From: Candidatus Zixiibacteriota bacterium
Lineage (GTDB): Bacteria; Zixibacteria; MSB-5A5; GN15; PGXB01
Length of the DNA stretch: 64,000 nucleotides
Reading direction: 5' to 3'
Assembly: GCA_016933955.1 (NCBI GenBank)
Contig: JAFGTT010000038.1
Span: 1 to 64,000, forward strand
The translations under genes were made by a program, and so were the position numbers. How positions within the stretch are numbered: the first letter of the stretch is position 1; the number at the start of each line of letters is the position of its first letter. Under the pieces are notes generated by a model, which saw only the letters and a list, made by a program, of their open reading frames with translations, had not been told where the DNA came from and ran no database searches. This document shows, one piece after another, positions 8,475 to 18,123 of the stretch.

Positions 8475-9440
8475 CTAAAGGCAAGTTCTTTTAACGGTGA
8501 TTTTCGACTCAGTGATACCGAGGGCGGTCTCCAGGGCGACAATCGCGACTTCCATCTGTTCCGGGGAGGGTTCTTTGGTGGTGATACGCTGGAGCCAGAG
8601 TCCGGGCTGGATGAGGGTGCGGGTCAGGGCGTTATCGCGGGTTTTCCCGGAGAGTTTAAGTAATTCGTAAGAACCGCCGGCTACCAGCGGCAAGAGGCTG
8701 AAATGGATGGCAAAACGGGTTAGAAGAGCCGGGGGGTAACCGGTGATAACCGCGAAGACAGTATCGGATATGGAGTAAACCAGGATGGCGAAAAGGGCTA
8801 CGATCAGGATAAAGCTGGTGCCGCACCGGGGGTGGTGGGTGGTATATTTGCCGACACTTTCCGGGGTCAGTTCATCGCCGTTTTCGTAGGCGAAAATCGA
8901 TTTATGCTCGGCGCCGTGATACTGGAAGACTTTCTTGAATTCGCCAAAGAGAGAAATGAACCATACATACAGAAGGAACAGAATGACGCGAATAATTCCG
9001 GCGACAAGATTGAATGAGAGGGCATCCTTCTCGACATGCAGAAGGGAGGAGATCAAAAGGGGGGTGAAAAAGAATATCAGGATACCCAGGCCGAGGGCAA
9101 TCACGACGGTGCCGAATATGGTAAAATTACTCATCTGTCTTTCGCGGGGATTATACTCCTGGCCCTTTTCCTCGGCTTCCTTCTTTTCCATTTCCTTAAC
9201 CGCCACATCGGCCGAGAAATTTAGGGTTTTGATGCCCATCACCAGCATTTCGAAAAAAGTGATAACGCCACGAATAACAAGCAGGCCCAGGAATTTATGT
9301 CTTTTGGCAAGCGAAATATATTTTTCGGTTTTGACCAGGATTTCACCGGAGGGAATGCGGACGGCGGTCGAGATTTTGTCGGTGGAGCGCATCATGACTC
9401 CCTCAATTACCGCTTGTCCGCCGACAGATAAGTCAGGCAT
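8475..9440 (-). CDS. YqhQ-like DUF1385 membrane protein
   Basis: About 321 residues. The N-terminal VGGQAVIEGVMMRS is the signature of the DUF1385/YqhQ family. Several hydrophobic helices follow, and the central GAEHK and HPRCGTSF segments are the other conserved family blocks. The family function is unsettled; it is nearly always encoded next to prfA and rpmE, as here. The ATG at 9440 is preferred to an upstream TTG because a GAGG site precedes it and family members start at MPxLSVGGQA. Confidence 0.9.
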   Translation of the reverse strand: MPDLSVGGQAVIEGVMMRSTDKISTAVRIPSGEILVKTEKYISLAKRHKFLGLLVIRGVITFFEMLVMGIKTLNFSADVAVKEMEKKEAEEKGQEYNPRERQMSNFTIFGTVVIALGLGILIFFFTPLLISSLLHVEKDALSFNLVAGIIRVILFLLYVWFISLFGEFKKVFQYHGAEHKSIFAYENGDELTPESVGKYTTHHPRCGTSFILIVALFAILVYSISDTVFAVITGYPPALLTRFAIHFSLLPLVAGGSYELLKLSGKTRDNALTRTLIQPGLWLQRITTKEPSPEQMEVAIVALETALGITESKITVKRTCL

Positions 9441-9550
9441 CCGGACCTCGTTCAATATCAATTAAAATCTATCACGGAAGACCTATCTTCCAAGAGCAAG
9501 AATAATCCACCCCGATAAAACATCGGAGCGTCAACGACAATTAATACGGC

Positions 9551-9787
9551 TTATTTGCCGGATTCTTTGGTTTTGTTCTGGTCTTTTTTATCCAGCCCGT
9601 ATTTCCGGCGGAAACGCTCGATTCTTCCCGCGGTATCAACCAGTTTCTGGCGGCCGGTGAAATAGGGATGGCAGTTGGAACAGATTTCCACCTTGATATC
9701 CTTGGCAGTCGACCGCGTCTTAATCACATTTCCGCAGTGGCACGTGATGGTCGTGTCGTAATAGTTCGGGTGAATTTTCGGTTTCAT
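9551..9787 (-). CDS. rpmE: Large-subunit ribosomal protein L31
   Basis: A 78-residue L31 of the zinc-binding (C+) type. CHCG near residue 16 and CSNCHP near residue 36 supply the four metal ligands, and [14 protein letters not shown] is the conserved tail. It has a Lys-rich extension of about ten residues at the C-terminus. It leads the rpmE-yqhQ-prfA series. Confidence 0.97.
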   Translation of the reverse strand: MKPKIHPNYYDTTITCHCGNVIKTRSTAKDIKVEICSNCHPYFTGRQKLVDTAGRIERFRRKYGLDKKDQNKTKESGK

Positions 9788-9886
9788 TTCATATCCTTAA
9801 AAGCATTTCAAATATCTCTCATAAATCAGCCTATTAATATACGTGACCGAATGAAAAACGCAAGTCAAATATTAATACGCTCGACT

Positions 9887-10734
9887 TTAATAATTATCGT
9901 CAGCCGGAGAATCTTTTTTGCGGAAGACGTATATTTTTTCTGAAGAATTAATCTCCCGGGGGGATTTTTTATAATCGCCGAAAACTTCGGTCAGAATCAG
10001 CCCCTGTTCGGAGGCATATGATTCCAGTTCGGACTGAGTATAGGCTTTTTCAGAAACTCCGAAGAGCGTGTTATGGCGGGTGACGGTATCGACGGCAAAA
10101 TCACGAATTAACTTAACCTGTTCATTCTCAAAGAAATACTGCTCACGATGGATGATGGCCGGATGGTCGAAATAGAAAGGTTGTTTTTCCTGATACCATT
10201 GGGTATAGCTGGCCATGTCTTCCCGGGAGAAGGTTGGCAGGTGGATAATGAAGACGCCACCGTCTTTGAGACTTGCGGCTGTCCGGGCGAAGATGACCCG
10301 GCATTCTTCGGGGGAGAAATGTCCCATCTGGCCACAGATTAGAAAAACGAGGTCAAATTCGTTTTTATATTCGATTCGGAGAATATCTGCGCAGAGAAAT
10401 TCGGCATCGATTTTATCATCGGCAACCCGGGTGCGAGCGAGGTCGATGGGATAACGGCCGATATCGATCCCGGTCACCTTATGTCCGCGGGCGGCCAGGC
10501 GCCGAGAGTATGGCGGCCGCCGCCGCAGGCGAGGTCGAGGACGCAGTTATTTTGATCGGTCAAAAAACTGTCAAGAAATTCGATTTCTTCGCCGGTTGGA
10601 ATACCCCAGTCATGGACAATCTGGTAAAAGCGGCGGGAAAAACCATAATCTTCCCACGGTAAATCCATTTCAAAGGGAACCGGTTCCTTGAGAATCAAGT
10701 CGTAGTCGAAGTATTTTGTATTTGCCGTCCGCAT
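9887..10734 (-). pseudogene. SAM-dependent methyltransferase, frameshifted
   Basis: Two adjacent frames make one class I methyltransferase. The first (start 10734) ends shortly after motif I, VLDLACGGGRHT. The second frame supplies the natural continuation LAARGHKVTGIDIGRYPIDLAR and runs to 9887. The frames join between about 10493 and 10505, where the loss of one base (or gain of two) in a GC-rich stretch explains the break. Restored, the protein would have about 280 residues with an uninterrupted Rossmann fold, so the damage is recent or a sequencing error. The second half also contains the post-motif residues FLICGQMGHFS. The substrate is unknown. Confidence 0.8.
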
Positions 10735-10854
10735 ATCCTTTTTTAGAATCGGAAGCCGGGCAAAGTCTTAAAATATCCAACCGGGATGTAGATTCGGATA
10801 GCGAATAATATTGTTGAAAAGGTGATCAGAAAGGGGGAAGGCGGCTATGGGCTA

Positions 10855-11460
10855 TTACCTATTGATAATTAAGTTCGAGGCGATTTTGCCGCCAAGCGAA
10901 TAGGCTTCATCGAGTTTTTTCTCGTCGTCTGAAACCATACCAATATTCCATCCTGAACCGGCATAAGTTATTGTCCCGCAGTTTTCGACTTCGACCCATT
11001 GGAAAAAACCGGCAATGACCTTACGGGCATATTCGAATTCCTGACGCTCGCCGCCAACCAGGACCATAGCTCCGACTCGTTTACGGCTGATGATCCTTTT
11101 AAAATGATGTCCGCTTTTGCCATCGAAATCCGGCGGGCGAAGGCAGTTACAACGATCAATAAAGAGCTTGGCTTGGGCCGAGACGGTGTCGAAATAGATC
11201 GGCGAGCCGAACAGAATAATATCGCAATCAAGCAGTTGTTCATAAACCTGGTATATCTCATCATGGAAAAAGCAGTATTCCGGTTCGGGACTTTTGCCGC
11301 ATGATTGGCAGGGGAGATACTGGTAGTTGTTAAGTCGGATAATTTCATTGGAAACCGGTTGAACGGAGCCGTTAATGATGCCATCGGCAATTCGTTCGAG
11401 CAGTATTTCGGTCGAACCGCTTTTAATCGGACTGCCGATCAGAGTCAGAATATTGATCAT
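10855..11460 (-). CDS. Iron-sulfur flavoprotein / NADPH-dependent FMN reductase family
   Basis: A 201-residue flavodoxin-fold protein. The N-terminal GSPIKSGSTEILLE is the FMN phosphate loop (residues 8-22). CQSCGKSPEPEYC (about 51-63) gives the compact cysteine motif of iron-sulfur flavoproteins. FGSPIYFDTVSAQAK (about 84-98) is the second FMN-contacting loop. It probably carries electrons between a cytosolic donor and an unknown acceptor. Its start lies 38 bp inside the ABC-F gene, so the two are translationally coupled and it is the last gene of that operon. Confidence 0.88.
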   Translation of the reverse strand: MINILTLIGSPIKSGSTEILLERIADGIINGSVQPVSNEIIRLNNYQYLPCQSCGKSPEPEYCFFHDEIYQVYEQLLDCDIILFGSPIYFDTVSAQAKLFIDRCNCLRPPDFDGKSGHHFKRIISRKRVGAMVLVGGERQEFEYARKVIAGFFQWVEVENCGTITYAGSGWNIGMVSDDEKKLDEAYSLGGKIASNLIINR

Positions 11461-13339
11461 TTAGTTTCTCCAGCTCCTCGAGATTATTATAGAGTTTTAT
11501 CAGGGTTTCTTCAATCTCGGATTTTTGTCGGGAGACCTCGGCCAGTTTCTGCCAATCCGATTTGGGAATATTATACAGGATATCTTTTTCCAGTTTTTCG
11601 AGGGTCTTCTCATGGTCTTGGATTTTGGACATGGTGGAACGAAGTTCCTTTTTGAGCCGTCCTTTGGTCTGGGAAATTTTTTTAAAATCGGCATATTGTC
11701 GCAGGCGTTCGGGGTCGGTCGTTTTTTTGACGGTGATTTCCTTTTCGGCTTTTTTTTTACCCCGGTAATAACTGTAATTACCGTTAAAGATTCTGATCCG
11801 ACCGCTTTCAATAGCGGCAATACGGTCGGCCACCTGATCGAGGAAATAGCGATCATGGCTGACAATAAGCAGAGTGCCGTCGAAATCGCGCAGAGCCTCC
11901 TCAAGGGCCAAGCGGGAATCGATATCGAGGTGATTGGTGGGTTCGTCGAGAATCAGGAAATTAGTCGGTTTGAAAAGAAGTTTGGCAAGGGCCAGTTTAG
12001 TTTTTTCGCCGCCGGAAAGGACGGAAATTTTTTTAAAAACATCCTCACCGGAAAATCCAAACCGGGCCAAGTAATAGCGCAGGGCTCCCGCCTCGGCGGT
12101 CGGTTCGACCATCCAGATTTCATCGAGAACGGTATTACTTTCATCAAGGTCGGCCAGTTCCTGGTCGAAATAGGCCGGATCGACTTTCTGCCCGATTTTA
12201 ATCGAGCCTTCCAGCGGTTCCAGTTCCCCCAGAATAGATTTGAGAAAAGTTGTTTTGCCGGTTCCGTTGGCACCGATCAGGGCCAGCCGGTCGGAGCGGT
12301 AAAGATTTAAATCGACCTCGCGTATAACAGCATGATTGCCATAGCCGAATGAAGCCGAATCGACCGCCAGAACCAGGTTAAAGGACCGCTGGCCCGAGGC
12401 GACCGAGAACGACGGAGCAATATATTCCGACTGGGGTAATTCGATGCGTTTGATCCGGGAGAGATATTTTTGCCGCGATTGGGCCTGTTTGGTTTTCTGG
12501 CCGGCCATATTGCGGCGGATGAAATCCTCGATCCGCTTAATTTCCTCCTGCTGGTGGCGGTACTGATGGTGCAATTGATCGATCCGTTCGCGCCGTTCGA
12601 TAAGGTATTTATCGAATCCGTTGAAATACTGATTGATTTTTCGGGCGGAAATCTCCCAAACCTTTTCAATCGTATTGGAGAGGAAGGTGCGGTCGTGGGA
12701 AACGATTATATAGGCCCGGTCAAGGTTTTTCAGATATTCCTCAAGCCAGATGGTGGAGTCTAAATCGAGATGGTTGGTCGGCTCATCAAGCAAAAGCAGA
12801 TTGCTCTGTCCGGCCAGAACCCGGGCCAAAGCGGCGCGGTTTTTTTCGCCGCCGGAGAAATCGCTGAGACGGTTGTGGAAGCGGTTTTCGGGGAAGCCGA
12901 GCCCGACCAAAACTATTTTAATTTCGGCCTCCAGTTTATAACCGCCGGCGACCTCGAAACGATGCTGAAGCTCGCCAAGTTTTTCGAGAAGGTCATTGTC
13001 ATCAGGAGAATCGCTTAGACGGCGGCTGAGACTCTCGATTTCAGCGCGCATGGCGATCAAATCGGCACGGGCATCACAGACAAAATCGAACAGGGTTTTA
13101 TCCCGGTGCGATTCGAACTCCTGTTCGACATAGGCAATACGGCAATGTTTGGCGCGGGTAATCTGGCCGCTGTCGGGGCGCATACGCCCAGCCATGATTT
13201 CAAAAAGAGTGGTTTTACCGATTCCGTTGGGTCCGACCAGGCCAATCCGGTCGGTTTCGTTGACGGAGAAAGAGAGATCGTTAAACAGCAGGCGGTCTTC
13301 GAACTGCCTGGAAATATTTTCACCGGCGATCAGGGTCAT
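11423..13339 (-). CDS. ABC-F family ATPase
   Basis: A 638-residue soluble protein with two ABC cassettes and no membrane helices. Walker A sites are GPNGIGKTT (about 37-45) and GANGTGKTT in the second half. Signature motifs are FSGGEKNRAALA and LSGGEKTKLALA, and both Walker B sites read LLDEPTNHLD or ILDEPTNHLD. A basic inter-domain linker (about 240-300) and a C-terminal coiled coil (about 555-630) resemble the Uup/YheS branch. ABC-F proteins act on the ribosome or its DNA/tRNA context, not in transport. Its start overlaps the BatA gene by 4 bp. Confidence 0.93.
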   Translation of the reverse strand: MTLIAGENISRQFEDRLLFNDLSFSVNETDRIGLVGPNGIGKTTLFEIMAGRMRPDSGQITRAKHCRIAYVEQEFESHRDKTLFDFVCDARADLIAMRAEIESLSRRLSDSPDDNDLLEKLGELQHRFEVAGGYKLEAEIKIVLVGLGFPENRFHNRLSDFSGGEKNRAALARVLAGQSNLLLLDEPTNHLDLDSTIWLEEYLKNLDRAYIIVSHDRTFLSNTIEKVWEISARKINQYFNGFDKYLIERRERIDQLHHQYRHQQEEIKRIEDFIRRNMAGQKTKQAQSRQKYLSRIKRIELPQSEYIAPSFSVASGQRSFNLVLAVDSASFGYGNHAVIREVDLNLYRSDRLALIGANGTGKTTFLKSILGELEPLEGSIKIGQKVDPAYFDQELADLDESNTVLDEIWMVEPTAEAGALRYYLARFGFSGEDVFKKISVLSGGEKTKLALAKLLFKPTNFLILDEPTNHLDIDSRLALEEALRDFDGTLLIVSHDRYFLDQVADRIAAIESGRIRIFNGNYSYYRGKKKAEKEITVKKTTDPERLRQYADFKKISQTKGRLKKELRSTMSKIQDHEKTLEKLEKDILYNIPKSDWQKLAEVSRQKSEIEETLIKLYNNLEELEKLNDQYSDSDRQSD

Positions 13340-15417
13340 TGTTCTTCGGGATCGGGTTTACTCTCTCGCGCAAAAACCATTTCCACTGCCATGATCAAAA
13401 TGGCCGCCCAGAGGAAGATTTTCCAGAGTTCTCGTCCAAACCGGGCTTCCGATATCAGGGCGGCTGATGATTTATTATAAGGAATCGTGCGTGATTTTTC
13501 AATTCCCAGGGCGGTTTCGAACCGGGCCATATCAGCCGCGGCCAGATCGCCTTCGGCTGATGTCAGGTTGACCGGGAAAATATCCACCAATTTGTCACCA
13601 CTGCGGAGCTGATAAATACCGGGTTGATCAATCGGCCGGCAATCGTAAACCACCTGACCGGGTTGTTCGGTTCCGGCGATTTCATAGGATCGGCCGTCCG
13701 GCGTGACCATGGTTACTGTTCCGTAGATTGTTCGGCGCGAGGAAATCGACCGCATGACGTTTTCACCCACGAAATTATCGATTTCGAATTCGCCGACATC
13801 ACCGGACAGATATACCATCGTACGAATGACAAAGGGAACAAAGAAAGAGTGGGAGGCAATATCAGTATAACGCGGGATAATTGGCGCGGTCATCATGATG
13901 ATTTTGCCGAGGCCATAACCGGATTCGATAAGAGCCGGGAGTCCCCCGGAAAAATAAGCCAGATCCCGGTTGGGCCCGTTATCCTCGAATTGCGGCAGAG
14001 CAAAAAACCGGAAAACGGGCAGGGAATCTTTCCGGAAATTATCGAAGGCCTTAAAGATGGGGTGAGTGTAATCGAAACGTTCCAGAGTATAGTAACCGGT
14101 TCCACTGAAGGAAGCCGGAGGAGGCTGTAAATATTTAACCCCCATTTTGTTTCCGAAATTCTGATTAAAAGCAGCCGGGTGCATGGCAGCCCCGGCGATT
14201 ATAAATAAGCCGCCGCCATTGTCAACATAAGTGAGAAGCCGCGAGCTTTCCACCGCGGCCAGCCGATCGACCCCGGCCAGGACAATAACATTATAATCAC
14301 GCAGTTTCAGGGATGCCAGTTGGGAGGGGTCGGTCATTTTAACCGACCAGTACCGGGCCAGTTTTTCCGAAGGCACGAGAGCCAGTTTCAGAAGTTCACC
14401 GCTGTTGTCCCCATCGACTATCAGGACATTGAATTGCTCGGGCAATTGGAAACTGAAATAGAATTTATTATCAGGCAGAAAACCATCGTCGGACAACTCC
14501 ACCCAGCCATAATGGAAGGATGGTTTCTGGACGGTGCTTTTGAAGGCGATGGTTTCTTTGGCCTTTTCATTGAGTTTCAATTCCGACTGCACTACCCGGA
14601 GATTATCGAGAAAAAGCGAGGCTAAGACCTCAGATTTGGAGAAATTGTCATAATTTTTGACGGGGGCGCGAACGGTGAAATCCGAGCCCACTTCGATCAA
14701 CTGCCCCCCCAGATCAACACCGATGATACCGCAATTACCATCGGTTTCAAGAGGTAAATCGACAAAATAGACGGTCATCCCGGAGGCGGCGGTATCGGCT
14801 GTTTCCGGCAGAGAGCTGGCCTGGCGGTCGGTAATCAGGTACAATTCCTTATTCAGGTTATGAGCGCTATTCAGGAGTCTGGCGGCCTGGTTATAAGCTT
14901 GGCCAAGAATCCCGGTGTCGTATCCGGGTTCGGTTTCGTTCAGGATTTTCTCCGCGATATCGCGGCTGAAAAATCTTTCCCCGGCCGGGAAATAAGTTTG
15001 TCGGTCGAACGGAATCAGGAGGAGCTCATCGGCCTCCCCGAAATTTCCGAGAATATCGGCGGCGGCGCGCTTGGCCAAATCATACAGGCGGCCGTCTTTG
15101 ACTTGCCGTTGCATCGAGGCTGATTTATCCAGAAGAATGACAGCTGAAACGCCGGCATGAGACCCGACATAACCTCCCTTGGAAGCCGGGCGGGCGAAGG
15201 CCAGGACGGCGGTCAGGATAATCAGCATCCTGAGTAAAAGCAGTAGAATCTGCCTGATTTTGAGACGGCGGACCTGGCGTTTCTGCATTTCTTTGAGATG
15301 ACGAAGTGAGGAGAACTCCACCACCTTGACTTTTCTTTTCGAAAAGAGATGAATCAGAAGCGGGATCAAGGCCGCGGCCGCGGCGATCAAGACAGCAGAA
15401 TTCAGGAAGTTGAACAT
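13336..15417 (-). CDS. BatA-type VWA-domain membrane protein
   Basis: A 693-residue protein. The N-terminus FLNSAVLIAAAAALIPLLIHLF and the basic KRKVKVVEFSSLRHLKEM segment are the BatA (aerotolerance N-terminal) signature, with a second helix near 58-77. A von Willebrand A fold begins at VSAVILLDKSASM (about 90-102), whose DxSxS metal site is present as DKSAS. A glutamine-amidotransferase-like middle (about 340-440) follows, and one transmembrane helix lies near the C-terminus (about 665-680). Such proteins usually work with a MoxR ATPase, but none is encoded here. It is preceded by 18 bp and followed by a 4-bp overlap, so it is clearly operonic. Confidence 0.87.
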   Translation of the reverse strand: MFNFLNSAVLIAAAAALIPLLIHLFSKRKVKVVEFSSLRHLKEMQKRQVRRLKIRQILLLLLRMLIILTAVLAFARPASKGGYVGSHAGVSAVILLDKSASMQRQVKDGRLYDLAKRAAADILGNFGEADELLLIPFDRQTYFPAGERFFSRDIAEKILNETEPGYDTGILGQAYNQAARLLNSAHNLNKELYLITDRQASSLPETADTAASGMTVYFVDLPLETDGNCGIIGVDLGGQLIEVGSDFTVRAPVKNYDNFSKSEVLASLFLDNLRVVQSELKLNEKAKETIAFKSTVQKPSFHYGWVELSDDGFLPDNKFYFSFQLPEQFNVLIVDGDNSGELLKLALVPSEKLARYWSVKMTDPSQLASLKLRDYNVIVLAGVDRLAAVESSRLLTYVDNGGGLFIIAGAAMHPAAFNQNFGNKMGVKYLQPPPASFSGTGYYTLERFDYTHPIFKAFDNFRKDSLPVFRFFALPQFEDNGPNRDLAYFSGGLPALIESGYGLGKIIMMTAPIIPRYTDIASHSFFVPFVIRTMVYLSGDVGEFEIDNFVGENVMRSISSRRTIYGTVTMVTPDGRSYEIAGTEQPGQVVYDCRPIDQPGIYQLRSGDKLVDIFPVNLTSAEGDLAAADMARFETALGIEKSRTIPYNKSSAALISEARFGRELWKIFLWAAILIMAVEMVFARESKPDPEEQ

Positions 15418-15435
15418 GTGAATAGTATACGCAAG

Positions 15436-17358
15436 TTATTTTTTGTAAGGTTGTTCGAGATAATGTTGACAGAGATCGCGGTGGTACGAAGCCACACCCG
15501 GCCCCAGACCTTCACGATAGTATTCCATGGCCCGATCGCGGTCATTCATCAGGTCGTACAGGCGGCCAAGGTAAAGAGCGATTCGCCCGAGATAAAATGT
15601 TCGCTGTTCGGTAAACCGGGCCACCTCGAGATATTGCCGCGCCTCATCGTACCTTCGCAAACCCATCAGGGCCATCCCAACCCGGAGTTTCATGGCCGGA
15701 TCCTGCGGCACTTTTTGCATCAAGTCGGTGGCCGACAGCAAAGCTTCCTTATAGTTTTCTTCAACTTTAGCGGAGTCGCGGTATTTACCGGGAGTATCAT
15801 AAAGTTCTCCGAGAAAAAGTAAATACTCAATTTTCCCGGCCACGGTTTCTTCTTGAATCAACCCCTTCCGTGCAAGATCCAGAGCCAGGGCAGTATCACC
15901 CTTAATCAGGCGAATCATGGCCATTTGAAGAAGGGCGGTGGAGTAGGTGCTGTCGGAGGCCAGGACGGTATCCATTAATGTCCAAGCATGATCATATTCA
16001 CCATTGATCATGGCCAGATTGCCCAAGATCAGATAGTACACCGTTTTGGCCGAGTCGATTTTAAGAAGTCGGCGATAAGCTTCTTCGGCCCGGTAATAAT
16101 GGCCGTACTGATAACAGGTCGTAGCCAGTTTACGCCAGGTGTCGAGTGAATCAAAGGAATTTTCGTCATATTGAGTCATGACTTCCAGGTATTCCAGTTG
16201 CAGGTCGCTTCGGAAAAGAGCATTGGCTTTGCCGGCATAAAGATCAAACAGGTTTCGATTCAAATGCAAAGTATCCAGGTAATGAAGCCATTCGGCTTCC
16301 AGTGAATCAATGGGAAGGCCGTAAATTTCGGTTATATTTCGCATCAGGGTGAGATCATCGGATTTTTCGTACAGCTTCCGAACGCTGCCGATTCCCCTGC
16401 TGTCGGCCAGGAATTTGACAAATGAGGCCGCGATGATTTCAGCCCGGTCCGGATCGGCATTATAATATCCGCTCGTGGTCAGAAGCTGTTCCGGTATGGG
16501 GAAGTCGCCGGCCTTTTTGATTTTTTTCATCTTATAGGTGACGAAATCGAAATACCCGGCCAAACCCTCGACCAGAAACGGCGGGGCATATCCCCAGAGA
16601 TGCATCAGAAGAACCATGTTGGGAAGGATGGCATCGACCGAAGAGAAGGACAGGTTATGGATGGCGTATATATTCGATCGTCCGGGGTCGATGGCATAAC
16701 CGAAGCGCTTATCCCAGTGAATTGTCGGCACGGCGCAGGGGGCGATATGGAGATCGATCTTACCGGGTGCATTGATATCGAGCGCATGACGGAACTGGGT
16801 GATATCGGCCTCGAGATAGTTTTTTATATTATTCCAGAAGTGATCGGCCAGCGAGCCAGGGACATAGTAGATATTGAAATGCGAGGACGGATCCATTTTA
16901 AAATCGCCATCGCGGCCTGGATCATAAGGGCAAAGGACAGTGTCGATATCGACATGGTGACGGGGGCTGATAAGGAGTTGATAGACCGATCCGTTTTTGC
17001 CGGGGATATTGTCCATGCGGGCCGGAAGATTAAATTCTATCCGATAACGCTCGCCCAGATTGAATGGATCGCGGCCGATTGTCACCAGATGGCCGGTGAA
17101 AGTCACCGATTGGGAGTCGGCCGTTTCAATATTGAGATCGAGGGTCATATTGACCAGGGAGGTATAAAGCCGGCGGCCAATCACGGCCTGAACGGTATCG
17201 CGGGTGATTTCGAAGTATTTGTCGAGAGCCGCCGGTTTCTGGCGGACAATGAGCTCGAATTCAACCCCGTTGGGCGCGGCGGTTGCAATTGCAGATGACA
17301 GGCCAGTTGAGCCGACAAATAAAATTATTGAAGCCAGGCAGTATAATATTTTCTTCAT
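15436..17358 (-). CDS. Exported TPR protein with degenerate peptidase-MA-like domain
   Basis: A 640-residue protein with a signal peptide (residues 1-27), a beta-rich region, a region that looks like the peptidase MA (gluzincin) fold, and C-terminal TPR repeats (about 390-635). Where active relatives have HExxH followed by a Glu helix, this protein reads MHLWGY and then PPFLVEGLAGYF. One His (253) and the distal Glu (264) remain, but the catalytic Glu and second His are gone, so it is probably not an active peptidase. It lies between comB and the BatA-like gene, with 36 and 18 bp gaps. Confidence 0.78.
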   Translation of the reverse strand: MKKILYCLASIILFVGSTGLSSAIATAAPNGVEFELIVRQKPAALDKYFEITRDTVQAVIGRRLYTSLVNMTLDLNIETADSQSVTFTGHLVTIGRDPFNLGERYRIEFNLPARMDNIPGKNGSVYQLLISPRHHVDIDTVLCPYDPGRDGDFKMDPSSHFNIYYVPGSLADHFWNNIKNYLEADITQFRHALDINAPGKIDLHIAPCAVPTIHWDKRFGYAIDPGRSNIYAIHNLSFSSVDAILPNMVLLMHLWGYAPPFLVEGLAGYFDFVTYKMKKIKKAGDFPIPEQLLTTSGYYNADPDRAEIIAASFVKFLADSRGIGSVRKLYEKSDDLTLMRNITEIYGLPIDSLEAEWLHYLDTLHLNRNLFDLYAGKANALFRSDLQLEYLEVMTQYDENSFDSLDTWRKLATTCYQYGHYYRAEEAYRRLLKIDSAKTVYYLILGNLAMINGEYDHAWTLMDTVLASDSTYSTALLQMAMIRLIKGDTALALDLARKGLIQEETVAGKIEYLLFLGELYDTPGKYRDSAKVEENYKEALLSATDLMQKVPQDPAMKLRVGMALMGLRRYDEARQYLEVARFTEQRTFYLGRIALYLGRLYDLMNDRDRAMEYYREGLGPGVASYHRDLCQHYLEQPYKK

Positions 17359-17394
17359 AATTCCTTTTACAGCCGGTCCCGTGTCAGGATGAAA

Positions 17395-18123
17395 TTAACT
17401 TTCATCCAGGACGATTCTTCTATCTTTCAGGACCGGCAGAACCGCGATGGAATCGGCCTCGGTTGCCAGCCTTACATCGTCATCAAAACCGATCTGCTTT
17501 AAATAACGGCCATGCTCGCCGTGGGCGATAGTCTGTTTCAGCCGGTCTTTATTAGAACGATAGAGAAGCAGAGCCAGCGAGGCCGCATCATTCAACTCCA
17601 TATCCAGATTTTCGCCGATCAAAAGGCGTTCAATCAACATCCCGCCGCAGAGAGTATCCTCAATCGAGAAATCGCCTTCCTCGCCGGCACAGATTATTGC
17701 CACATCCTGTCCGGCCTCGGCCACTTTTCGGGCCACTCTGGATATATTCACCAGGCCGGCAGTGATAATCAGTTTGGAGGCGTTGGCCCGGGCATAACCC
17801 TGAGTGCCATTTGAGGTGGTCAGAATAACCACTTTGCCTTTGACCCGCTCTTCGGTATATTCCAGGGGTGAATTGCCGAGATCGAAATTGTCGATCTTTA
17901 TGCCTTTCCGTTCCCCGCCAAGGATGGTATCCTCGACACCCAGTTTGGAGCGCAATTCGGCGGCTTCACCGGGGCGCTCCACCGGAATAACGGCTCTTGC
18001 CCCGGCCCGGAGAGATTGACAGATGGTGGTCGAAGCCCGAAGGACGTCGATCATCACCAGCGTTTTTCCGGCCAGACGTTCCTCACTGACCGATCCGGGA
18101 ATGAGAAATAATTCGGTACGCAT
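17395..18123 (-). CDS. comB: ComB-family 2-phosphosulfolactate phosphatase homologue
   Basis: A 242-residue protein of the ComB family. Conserved segments include VMIDVLRASTTI (about 23-34), ILGGERKG, FDLGNSPLEYT (about 79-89) and TTSNGTQG (about 102-109). In methanogens ComB removes phosphate from 2-phosphosulfolactate on the way to coenzyme M. Many bacteria carry comB without the rest of that pathway, as appears here, so the true substrate is uncertain. It abuts gcvT with no intergenic bases. Confidence 0.88.
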   Translation of the reverse strand: MRTELFLIPGSVSEERLAGKTLVMIDVLRASTTICQSLRAGARAVIPVERPGEAAELRSKLGVEDTILGGERKGIKIDNFDLGNSPLEYTEERVKGKVVILTTSNGTQGYARANASKLIITAGLVNISRVARKVAEAGQDVAIICAGEEGDFSIEDTLCGGMLIERLLIGENLDMELNDAASLALLLYRSNKDRLKQTIAHGEHGRYLKQIGFDDDVRLATEADSIAVLPVLKDRRIVLDES

